Shown: positions 1 through 5,015 of the stretch, piece by piece
Layout: each line of letters starts with the position of its first letter
How positions within the stretch are numbered: position 1 is the stretch's first letter
DNA from: Pseudomonadota bacterium
GTDB lineage: Bacteria; Pseudomonadota; Gammaproteobacteria; Burkholderiales; Burkholderiaceae_D
Length of the DNA stretch: 9,119 nt
NCBI GenBank assembly: GCA_023389425.1
Contig: JAEWEK010000378.1
Span: 1-9,119, forward strand
Direction of reading: 5' to 3'
Position numbers and translations under genes: made by a program
The notes under the pieces: generated by a model
Told to the model about the DNA's origin: nothing
The model's database searches: none
Seen by the model: only the letters and a program-made list of their open reading frames with translations

Positions 1-134
1 AGCTGTTCAAGGGCGAGATCGACCACCAATGCCTGCTGCACGTGCATGCGCGCGAGCACTGGTGGGAGAACTGGTGGTATGCGGTCACGCACGTGAACCC
101 GCCGGAGCCGCCGAAGTACGGCAAGCAGAAATAA
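1..134 (+). CDS. 3' end of an unrecognised protein (partial)
   Basis: Only the last 43 codons are in the window, reading from base 3 to a TAA stop at 132-134. The tail is rich in Trp and His (HVHAREHWWENWWYAVTHVN) and ends in a Pro/Lys-rich segment (PPEPPKYGKQK). No family is recognised from so short a piece and no function is proposed. It is read as coding because the frame is open to the edge, codon use is GC-rich like its neighbours, and an intrinsic terminator follows three bases after the stop. Confidence 0.6.
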   Translation, partial: LFKGEIDHQCLLHVHAREHWWENWWYAVTHVNPPEPPKYGKQK

Positions 135-136
135 AC

Positions 137-162
137 AAAATCCCGCCTGTGGCGGGATTTTT
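137..162. terminator. Bidirectional intrinsic terminator
   Basis: The stem TCCCGCC (141-147) pairs with GGCGGGA (151-157) around a 3-base loop, and flanking A and T runs (137-140 and 158-162) lengthen it. On the + strand it ends the partial gene at 1-134 with a T-run. On the - strand it also ends in a T-rich tract (TTTTGTTTATTT), so it can stop transcripts of the kinase gene that read through the repeat at 165-258. Confidence 0.85.
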
Positions 163-164
163 GT

Positions 165-258
165 AGGCGCTGTCTGCGTTACGTGTTGACTTAAGCACGT
201 CGTTCCGGCCTGCGCCGGAACGACGAAATACTTTCAACACTTAACGCAGACAGCGCCT
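165..258. repeat. 94-bp nested inverted repeat (cruciform or MITE-like)
   Basis: The outer arms at 165-189 and 234-258 are reverse complements over 25 positions with one mismatch; the outermost 17 bases match perfectly. Inside is a second perfect hairpin, CGTCGTTCCGGC (198-209) with GCCGGAACGACG (214-225) and a 4-base loop. The whole segment can fold into one long two-stage stem-loop. It lies between the tail of a + strand gene and the tail of the - strand kinase gene, so it may act as a terminator or RNA 3' end stabiliser. A small non-autonomous element is an alternative. No transposase or clear target duplication is seen. Confidence 0.75.
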
Positions 259-299
259 TGTCCTGTTCGGCGCGCGCCGGACGACGGTTTGGGGCTGGC

Positions 300-1619
300 T
301 TACAGTACCCGTTCCGGCGGCAGCGTGATGACAAAGCGCGCCCCGCCCAGCAGCGGCGACTCGTCGATCCTCACCGTCCCGCCGTGCAGCGCCACCGCCT
401 TCTGCACGATCGACAGCCCCAGCCCGAAGCCGCCGGTGGCCCGGTCGCGGCTGCGGTCGAGGCGATAGAAGGGTTCGAAGATGCGCTCGCGTTCGTCGGC
501 TGGAATGCCCGGCCCGTCGTCCTCGATCGCGATCTCGATCGCGCCGCCATCGGTGCGCGCCGCCGACAGCATGATCCGCCCCGGCGCGTACTTCTGCGCG
601 TTGCGCACCAGGTTGGCGATGGCGCGGCCGAGCAGGCGGCGGTCGGCATCGACGCTGCCGAGATTGTCGCCCATGGCACAGTCGAGCGCGTGCGGGGAGG
701 GCGGCAGCGACTGCGCACAGTCGCGCAGCATCGGCGCCAGCGCGAACGGCGCCAGCTGCAGCGACTGCGCGCTGTCCAGCCGCGCCATGCCGAGCAGCTC
801 GTTGACCAGCTCGTTGAGCTCGGCGACGTCGCCTTCCATCGCCCTGATGCGCTTCTCCAGCGCCGGGTCGGATGTCTTCGAGGACAGCAGTTCGAGGCCG
901 AATTCCAGCCGCGCGATCGGCGTTCGCAGCTCGTGCGAGACCGAGTGCAGCAGGTTCTTCTGCGACTGCAGCAGGTTGGCGATCCGGTCGGCCATGTGAT
1001 TGATGCGCTCGGCCAGCGGATAGATGCTGGCCGAGGGCTGCATGTGGGCCCGCGCCTGCAGCTGGCCGGCGCCGAACTCGTCCGCCACCCGCGACAGCAC
1101 CTGCAGTCCCTGCCAGTGCGAGCGCGTCCACAGCGCGATCGGCACCAGCAAGGCCAGCGCCACGATCACGAAGCGCACGATCTCCTTCTGCAGCGCCACC
1201 CACAGGTCGATCGGCAGGTTGGCCGCGCGCAGCACGTCGCGGTCGCTGCCGATGTAGCGCTGGCCGTTCAGGTCGACGCGCCGGTATAGCGTGCGCGTGG
1301 CCGGCACCACCACCACCTCGCCCCGCTCCAGCTCGGCCATTGCGCCCACCGGCACCGCCTGGCGCGCTTCGTCCAGGTCGATCAGGTCGTAGCGCACCGG
1401 GGAAATCTCGCGCGCCTTGTTCAGGCGCGTCAGCCATTCGTCGGGGCCGGCGCGGTCGACGTAATCCTCCAGCAGCACGATCGGCGCGGCGGCCTGGCGG
1501 CGCGCGATGTCCTCCACCGGGTCGCCGAACAGCTGGCTGATCGCGAGGTAGATGACGAAGGTCGCCGCCGTGATCGACAGCATGACGAGCACGAAGAAGC
1601 GGAAAAATATCCGGTTCAT
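300..1619 (-). CDS. rstB: RstB-like sensor histidine kinase
   Basis: Inner-membrane sensor kinase of 439 residues that should autophosphorylate on His and pass phosphate to an OmpR-family regulator. Visible in order: TM1 at about 5-29, periplasmic sensor region about 30-147, TM2 about 148-165, a HAMP-like region about 167-220, the H-box SHELRTP with phosphoacceptor H229, the N-box NLVRNAQKYAP (336-346), G1 motif EDDGPGIP (366-373) and G2 motif GGFGLGL (396-402). The stretch after TM2 (SHWQGLQVL) and the segment RLDRSRDRATGGFGLGLSIV closely resemble E. coli RstB as I remember it. The ATG at 1617-1619 was chosen because it directly precedes TM1 and has AGGA seven bases upstream. The frame stays open far upstream, but only antisense to the lipoprotein gene. 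Its likely partner is the RstA-like regulator at 5016-5702, on the same strand but 3.4 kb away. Family is sure; the rstB name is likely. Confidence 0.93.
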   Translation of the reverse strand: MNRIFFRFFVLVMLSITAATFVIYLAISQLFGDPVEDIARRQAAAPIVLLEDYVDRAGPDEWLTRLNKAREISPVRYDLIDLDEARQAVPVGAMAELERGEVVVVPATRTLYRRVDLNGQRYIGSDRDVLRAANLPIDLWVALQKEIVRFVIVALALLVPIALWTRSHWQGLQVLSRVADEFGAGQLQARAHMQPSASIYPLAERINHMADRIANLLQSQKNLLHSVSHELRTPIARLEFGLELLSSKTSDPALEKRIRAMEGDVAELNELVNELLGMARLDSAQSLQLAPFALAPMLRDCAQSLPPSPHALDCAMGDNLGSVDADRRLLGRAIANLVRNAQKYAPGRIMLSAARTDGGAIEIAIEDDGPGIPADERERIFEPFYRLDRSRDRATGGFGLGLSIVQKAVALHGGTVRIDESPLLGGARFVITLPPERVL

Positions 1620-1666
1620 GCGCAGGTCCTGCCGGGGGCGATGCGTTGAAATGCTGACATATTCGC

Positions 1667-1701
1667 ATTGTATAGGAGCAATTAGCTGCAATGCGAGCAA
1701 T
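1667..1701 (-). promoter_or_regulatory. Kinase promoter region: shared ATTGTAT/GAGCA element
   Basis: Read on the - strand this ends in TATACAAT, a good -10 candidate, about 47 bases before the kinase ATG; no convincing -35 is visible. On the + strand the word GAGCAAT occurs twice, at 1676-1682 and 1695-1701, 19 bases apart. CGCATTG (1664-1670) and CAATGCG (1689-1695) form an inverted repeat. The block ATTGTATnnGAGCAnTTA (1667-1684) recurs upstream of the response regulator at 5724-5741. It may be a promoter dependent on an activator; this is inference from position and repetition. Confidence 0.45.
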
Positions 1702-1734
1702 ACAAAGTAAAGACAATTCCTCGACATCCCGCGG
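1702..1734 (+). promoter_or_regulatory. Triple 11-bp direct repeat, candidate RstA operator
   Basis: Three consecutive 11-base units each start with ACA and end with G: ACAAAGTAAAG (1702-1712), ACAATTCCTCG (1713-1723) and ACATCCCGCGG (1724-1734). Tandem units at 10-11 bp pitch are the usual binding pattern of OmpR/PhoB-family regulators. The array lies between the divergent kinase and lipoprotein genes, so it could serve both. It is repeated upstream of the MipA/OmpV gene at 3122-3154, and matching continues to 1740. From memory, the E. coli RstA box (TACATNTNGTTACA) also has two ACA words, 10 bp apart. Confidence 0.5.
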
Positions 1735-1763
1735 AGGATTTCCGCGCCGGGCCTGCTTAAGAT
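1735..1763 (+). promoter_or_regulatory. Candidate promoter of the PrcB-like lipoprotein gene
   Basis: A poor -35 (AGGATT, 1735-1740) directly abuts the third operator unit; after a 17-bp spacer comes a -10-like TAAGAT (1758-1763). The start site would fall near 1770, giving a leader of about 39 nt. A weak -35 next to an operator fits activator-dependent transcription. The MipA/OmpV gene has the same arrangement at 3155-3183 (CGGATT, 17 bp, TACCAT). Confidence 0.4.
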
Positions 1764-1808
1764 TTGCAGCGTCGGGCCCTGAGGGGCCGCAAAACGGGAG
1801 AATCTGAA

Positions 1809-3029
1809 ATGATGAAACGAATCTTTGGCGCCGCCGCCGCCGTGACGGCGCTGCTGCTGGCAGGCTGTGGTGGCGGCAATGGCGCTTCCATCTCGGTCAC
1901 CAAAACCGCATCGGACATCGTGGTCAACGATCCGGTGGTGATCGACCGCGCCGCCTTCCTGGCGCTGGCGCAAGGGGCGAGCTGCGCGGAGCGCAAGAAC
2001 CGCCTGTGGATCATCGATGGCAAGCAAGTGTTCTGGGACCGTGCAGGCAATAGCTGCCCGGACGCGAACTGGTCGCAGACGCTGTACGGCGCCAGCCCGG
2101 ACAAGCGGCTGTGCTCCAGCATGGACTCGATTGCCGGACCGCAGACGCGCTGCGACGACGAGAGCAAGCGCGCGCTGTTCGACACCATCGTCAAGAACGC
2201 CGACGCCGCCAACCTCGGCCTGGACAGCAGCCACAAGGTGGAGGCGATCACGATCACGCTGCCGGTGATCAAGCCGCTGGCGTACACGGAGATCGCCAAG
2301 TTCTCCAACAACGGCATGAAGGGCAAGCAGGACGTGGTCATCAAGGACGCGGCGAGCCTGTCCGCGTTGTGGGCGATTGTCACGGCCGGCATGGGCAACG
2401 GACCGCAGGAACCGCTGGTGGACTTCGCGCGCCAGATGGTGGTCGGCGTGTTCCCGGGCGCGAATTCGCTGACCTGCGGCAGCGACCTGGATATTTCCAG
2501 GGTCTCGAACCAGGACGGCAAGCTGGTGGTCGATTACGAAGTGCGCCGGCTGAACGGCCCGGTCGCCTGCCTGCCGATCGTGGATGGCGCACCGATGGCG
2601 CTGGTGGCGATCGACCGCAGCGACGCCCCGGTGCAGTTCGTGCGCCACGATGTCGAGCTGGTCAAGACGCTGATGATCCACCAGAGCGGCGACTCGGGCA
2701 TCCACCAGGCACGCGAGATCATCGTCAACGACCAGTCGTCGTGGGAGCAGCTGTGGGCCGACCATGCAGGCAAGGACACGCCGGCGCCGGCCATCGACTT
2801 CAGCCGGCAGGTGGTGCTCGCCATGTTCGCCGGTCCGGTCAATTACTGCAACGGCCTGCTGTTCGACAGCGTCTCGAACGACGGCAATCAGCTCAGCGTG
2901 AATTATTTCCTCACCGGCCCGCGTCCGGACACGGCATGCATCGCGCTGGTGCGCTACCCGGCGACGCTGGTGGCCATCGACCGGACTGCGCTGCCGATCG
3001 TGTTCCACAATGTGCCGCGGGTGCAATAA
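1809..3029 (+). CDS. Lipoprotein with two tandem PrcB-like domains
   Basis: Predicted lipoprotein of 406 residues. The signal peptide ends in the lipobox LLAGC, making C20 the lipidated residue; the following GGG has no Asp at +2, so outer-membrane sorting is expected. Residues about 35-150 form an unrecognised region with four Cys (59, 83, 102, 115). Two related domains follow, about 176-278 and 303-400. Each has a LW motif (SLSALW, SWEQLW), a strand motif of the type xDFxRQxVxxxF, a D/N-G-rich turn (NQDGKLVVDY, NDGNQLSVNY) and an ending LVAIDR. This pattern resembles the PrcB C-terminal domain family, known from a Treponema protease-complex subunit. Each copy has two Cys at matching places (C223/C254 and C347/C377), probably disulfides in the periplasm. 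The ATG at 1809 is chosen for GGGAGA seven bases upstream and because it starts the signal peptide; ATG 1812 is the alternative. Biochemical role unknown; a link to envelope proteases is only suggested by the domain. Confidence 0.85.
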   Translation: MMKRIFGAAAAVTALLLAGCGGGNGASISVTKTASDIVVNDPVVIDRAAFLALAQGASCAERKNRLWIIDGKQVFWDRAGNSCPDANWSQTLYGASPDKRLCSSMDSIAGPQTRCDDESKRALFDTIVKNADAANLGLDSSHKVEAITITLPVIKPLAYTEIAKFSNNGMKGKQDVVIKDAASLSALWAIVTAGMGNGPQEPLVDFARQMVVGVFPGANSLTCGSDLDISRVSNQDGKLVVDYEVRRLNGPVACLPIVDGAPMALVAIDRSDAPVQFVRHDVELVKTLMIHQSGDSGIHQAREIIVNDQSSWEQLWADHAGKDTPAPAIDFSRQVVLAMFAGPVNYCNGLLFDSVSNDGNQLSVNYFLTGPRPDTACIALVRYPATLVAIDRTALPIVFHNVPRVQ

Positions 3030-3069
3030 GGTTTCTGTGTAGGGTAGCCGGCGTCAGTCGGTTGGTTTG

Positions 3070-3104
3070 GCCGGCGTGTGCCCAGCGCGCGCCGGCTTTT
3101 TTTT
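3070..3104 (+). terminator. Intrinsic terminator after the lipoprotein gene
   Basis: GCCGGCG (3070-3076) pairs with CGCCGGC (3090-3096); the stem extends inward by four pairs including two G-U pairs, and eight T follow (3097-3104). It lies 41 bases after the lipoprotein stop and separates that gene from the MipA/OmpV unit. Confidence 0.9.
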
Positions 3105-3121
3105 CTGCTTGCTGGCCCGCT

Positions 3122-3154
3122 ACAAATTGACGACAAATACCCGACATGTCGCGG
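3122..3154 (+). promoter_or_regulatory. Triple 11-bp direct repeat, second operator copy
   Basis: The units ACAAATTGACG (3122-3132), ACAAATACCCG (3133-3143) and ACATGTCGCGG (3144-3154) follow each other at an exact 11-bp pitch. Compared unit by unit with the array at 1702-1734 they match at 8, 8 and 9 of 11 positions. Over the surrounding 40 bases (3121-3160 against 1701-1740) 31 positions are identical. The shared order of units suggests a duplicated, conserved operator rather than chance, and the neighbouring RstA-like protein is the obvious candidate to bind it. Confidence 0.5.
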
Positions 3155-3183
3155 CGGATTCCAAGTCGAGCAGCTTCTACCAT
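3155..3183 (+). promoter_or_regulatory. Candidate activated promoter of the MipA/OmpV operon
   Basis: CGGATT (3155-3160) abuts the operator, and TACCAT (3178-3183) follows after 17 bp, the same geometry as at 1735-1763. TATAAC (3187-3192) is an alternative -10. Transcription would start near 3190, leaving a leader of about 214 nt that contains the hairpin at 3207-3244. Confidence 0.35.
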
Positions 3184-3206
3184 GCATATAACAGGGTTTT
3201 CCGTTT

Positions 3207-3244
3207 GCCCACCTGGTGCGGCACGTATCAGCGTGGGCCTTTTT
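3207..3244 (+). terminator. Terminator-like hairpin inside the MipA/OmpV leader
   Basis: GCCCAC (3207-3212) pairs with GTGGGC (3233-3238), with inner pairing CTG/CAG and GTG/CAC, and a TTTTT run follows (3240-3244). No supported gene ends just before it on the + strand. If the promoter at 3155-3183 is used, transcripts would meet this structure about 20 nt after starting, so it may be an attenuator, the end of a very short RNA, or a back-up terminator for the upstream gene. Confidence 0.45.
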
Positions 3245-3403
3245 ACTCCGGGCTGCAGGCCAGCGAAGCACCGGCCTGCGCCCGCTGCAGGCGTCTGGAG
3301 CATGTCTGAATTCATCGCCTCCCATCCGGCTTTTTCCGGTTTTTGATGAAGTCTGCTTGCCTATAGGTAAAATTACAGGCTAGCCAACTTTAATCACATC
3401 GAC

Positions 3404-4270
3404 ATGAAGAAGCTTTCCGCCTTTGCGCTGTTGAGCGCCTGCTGCGCCGCCAACGCCCAGACACCGGCCGACGAGCCGATGCCGGACGGCAGCCGCGACA
3501 TGTATGTCGGCCTCGGCCTGCAGTCGAGGCCGCGCTACAGTGGCGCCCCGATGCGCGTCACCCGGCTGGTTCCTGCATGGCAGGCGCAGTGGAGCAATGG
3601 CATCTTCGTGTCGGGCATGGACGCGGGCATGCACCTGTCGAGCACCCAGGGGATCGAGTACGGCCCCTTGCTGGCGCTGCAGGCGCGGCGCGACGAGGGC
3701 GGGCTGCGGACCGGCGCGGTCGGTACCGATGGCAGCTGGGGCATGATCGGCGGGGCCAGCGCCGGCACCGGCTCCGGCACGGTCAAGATCCTGACGGCCA
3801 ACAAGCTTGCGGGCATGGAGCCGATTCATACGCGACTGCTGGGCGGCGCCTTTTTCAACTATTACGTCGCGCCGGAATGGCGCCTGACCAGCAGCGCGCT
3901 GTGGGGTGCCGGAAACAGCCGCCACGGCGGCATGGCCGAAATCGGCGTGCAGCGATTGGCGACCGCCATTGCAGCCCATCACACGCTGTCGTTCGCGGCC
4001 GGGGCGACGGTCGTCAATCGTGACTACAATCAGGCATTCTTCGGCGTCAGCGTGCGGGACGTGGTCAGCAGCGGCAACCGCTATTACCAGCCCGGCGGCG
4101 GCCTGAAGGATGTCCACGTGGGCGTGCGCTGGACCTGGTCGCTGTCGCCTTCGTGGATCGTGACCAGCAACCTGCAGGCCGTGCGCCTGCTCAACGACGC
4201 CGCCAACAGCCCGCTCGTCACGCGGCCGACCAACCTGACGGCGACTGCCGCCCTTGCTTACCGATTCTGA
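3404..4270 (+). CDS. MipA/OmpV family outer-membrane protein
   Basis: Outer-membrane beta-barrel protein of 288 residues. The family includes E. coli MipA, described as a scaffold binding the lytic transglycosylase MltA and a peptidoglycan synthase, and Vibrio OmpV; its members are often under two-component control. A signal peptide (residues 1-18) ends ANA before Q19. Family signatures are YVGLGLQSRPRYSG near the N-terminus (34-47), FFGVS (212-216), the Tyr/Gly-rich YYQPGGGLKDVHVG (227-240), the late motif RLLNDAANSPLV (261-272) and a C-terminal Phe in ALAYRF, as needed for barrel insertion. Length is usual for the family. The ATG at 3404 begins the signal peptide, but no good Shine-Dalgarno sequence precedes it. 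Its stop overlaps the next gene's start (TGATG), so the two are probably translated together. It lies between the split kinase and regulator genes and has the operator copy at 3122-3154 upstream. Family is sure; partner and function are inferred. Confidence 0.92.
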   Translation: MKKLSAFALLSACCAANAQTPADEPMPDGSRDMYVGLGLQSRPRYSGAPMRVTRLVPAWQAQWSNGIFVSGMDAGMHLSSTQGIEYGPLLALQARRDEGGLRTGAVGTDGSWGMIGGASAGTGSGTVKILTANKLAGMEPIHTRLLGGAFFNYYVAPEWRLTSSALWGAGNSRHGGMAEIGVQRLATAIAAHHTLSFAAGATVVNRDYNQAFFGVSVRDVVSSGNRYYQPGGGLKDVHVGVRWTWSLSPSWIVTSNLQAVRLLNDAANSPLVTRPTNLTATAALAYRF

Positions 4271-4962
4271 TGATGCGCAAGCCCCGCCAACTTCTTGCAA
4301 TGCTCGCACTGCTCCAGGCCGCCAGCCTGGCGGCAGCGGGCGCGCTCGAGGGCGACTGGGTCAGCTACCGCGACGCCTATCGCGTCATGGTGGTGTTTGA
4401 AAAATACGGCGGCGCCAAGAACCTGATCCAGAGCGAACTGCAGGTGCTGGCCAAGGACACGCCGTTCGACCTGCCGGCGCAGCTGACGCTGAACGGCAGG
4501 AATACCCACCTGTCGCTGCCGCTGGACGCGACCGGACGCACCGTGTTCCCGCTGCTGAAGGCGGCTTACGACGACAACGCGGTGCTGGCGCTCAACCAGA
4601 AGGACGCGCAGTTCGCCCTGCGTCCGCGCGTGACCATCCAGGTACGTCCGGACAGCACCTACGAAGCGTCCGAACTGCGCGCCGCGTGCGAACAGGCGCT
4701 CGGCTTCGCCCACTACATCAAGGCGCCCGTCAGTGGCCGCCAGTGCGTCGGCGTGCGTTTCGTGTTCGACCGCAAGGCGTCGGGCATGCTGGCGCGCGTG
4801 CGCCGTCCGGATGGCGGCAGCGGCGCGCTGCCGGTGGCGGAGAGCCAGGTCTTCGAGACCGGCAATCCGTTGCCTACGGTGACCTATCGCTTCAACGGAC
4901 TGGAACGCGCGCAGGTGCTGACCTCGACCGCGCCGCTGGCGATCGCGCCGATGTTCGAATAA
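4270..4962 (+). CDS. Secreted protein of unknown function, coupled to MipA/OmpV
   Basis: Protein of 230 residues with an N-terminal signal peptide (MMRKPRQLLAMLALLQAASL, then AAAGA), so probably periplasmic. No catalytic motif is recognised. The mature part begins ALEGDWVSYRDAYRVMVVFEKY and ends with TSTAPLAIAPMFE. Two Cys (C140, C159) could form a disulfide. It vaguely resembles the DUF2987 group as I remember it, which is a weak assignment. The ATG at 4270-4272 shares its A with the TGA stop of the MipA/OmpV gene; the next codon is also ATG (4273) and may be the real start. Such coupling suggests a fixed ratio and perhaps direct cooperation with the outer-membrane protein. Codon use matches the neighbours. 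A bidirectional terminator follows two bases after the stop. Confidence 0.85.
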   Translation: MMRKPRQLLAMLALLQAASLAAAGALEGDWVSYRDAYRVMVVFEKYGGAKNLIQSELQVLAKDTPFDLPAQLTLNGRNTHLSLPLDATGRTVFPLLKAAYDDNAVLALNQKDAQFALRPRVTIQVRPDSTYEASELRAACEQALGFAHYIKAPVSGRQCVGVRFVFDRKASGMLARVRRPDGGSGALPVAESQVFETGNPLPTVTYRFNGLERAQVLTSTAPLAIAPMFE

Positions 4963-4963
4963 A

Positions 4964-4999
4964 AAAGCGTCGTTCCCGCGGAGGCAGGAACGACGCTTT
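4964..4999. terminator. Bidirectional terminator hairpin (GTCGTTCC family)
   Basis: A perfect 13-bp stem pairs AAAGCGTCGTTCC (4964-4976) with GGAACGACGCTTT (4987-4999) around a 10-base loop. On the - strand it ends in a strong T6 tract and should stop transcription of the response regulator 17 bases after its stop codon, cutting it off from the kinase gene. On the + strand it can end the MipA/OmpV operon with a shorter T-run. The stem core matches the hairpin at 198-225. Confidence 0.88.
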
Positions 5000-5015
5000 G
5001 TCCGGTGCCTGCTTG

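Larger units (their letters stand above)
3105..3403 (+). other. Gene-free leader region of the MipA/OmpV gene
   Basis: About 300 bases with no supported gene. It holds the triple 11-bp repeat (3122-3154), a matched candidate promoter (3155-3183), a terminator-like hairpin (3207-3244) and a further 7-bp perfect hairpin, GCAGGCC (3255-3261) with GGCCTGC (3273-3279). A possible second promoter close to the gene reads TTGATG (3343-3348), 19 bp, TAAAAT (3368-3373). Small open frames here lack usable ribosome binding sites and look spurious. Confidence 0.5.

Noticed and set aside
265..282. GC palindrome between the long inverted repeat and the kinase stop
   Set aside because: It lacks a proper loop and T-run and is little more than GGCGCGCGCC; not called as a terminator.
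1620..3026. The kinase frame stays open upstream for over 450 more codons on the - strand
   Set aside because: This stretch is antisense to the well-supported lipoprotein gene, encodes Arg/His-rich low-complexity protein, and the kinase's first membrane segment starts right at 1619. It is a shadow of GC-rich codon use.
3146..3346. Possible small protein in the MipA/OmpV leader, with inner ATGs at 3182 and 3302
   Set aside because: No usable ribosome binding site (GGAG lies one base from the ATG at 3302), and the frame runs through two hairpins; composition is not protein-like.
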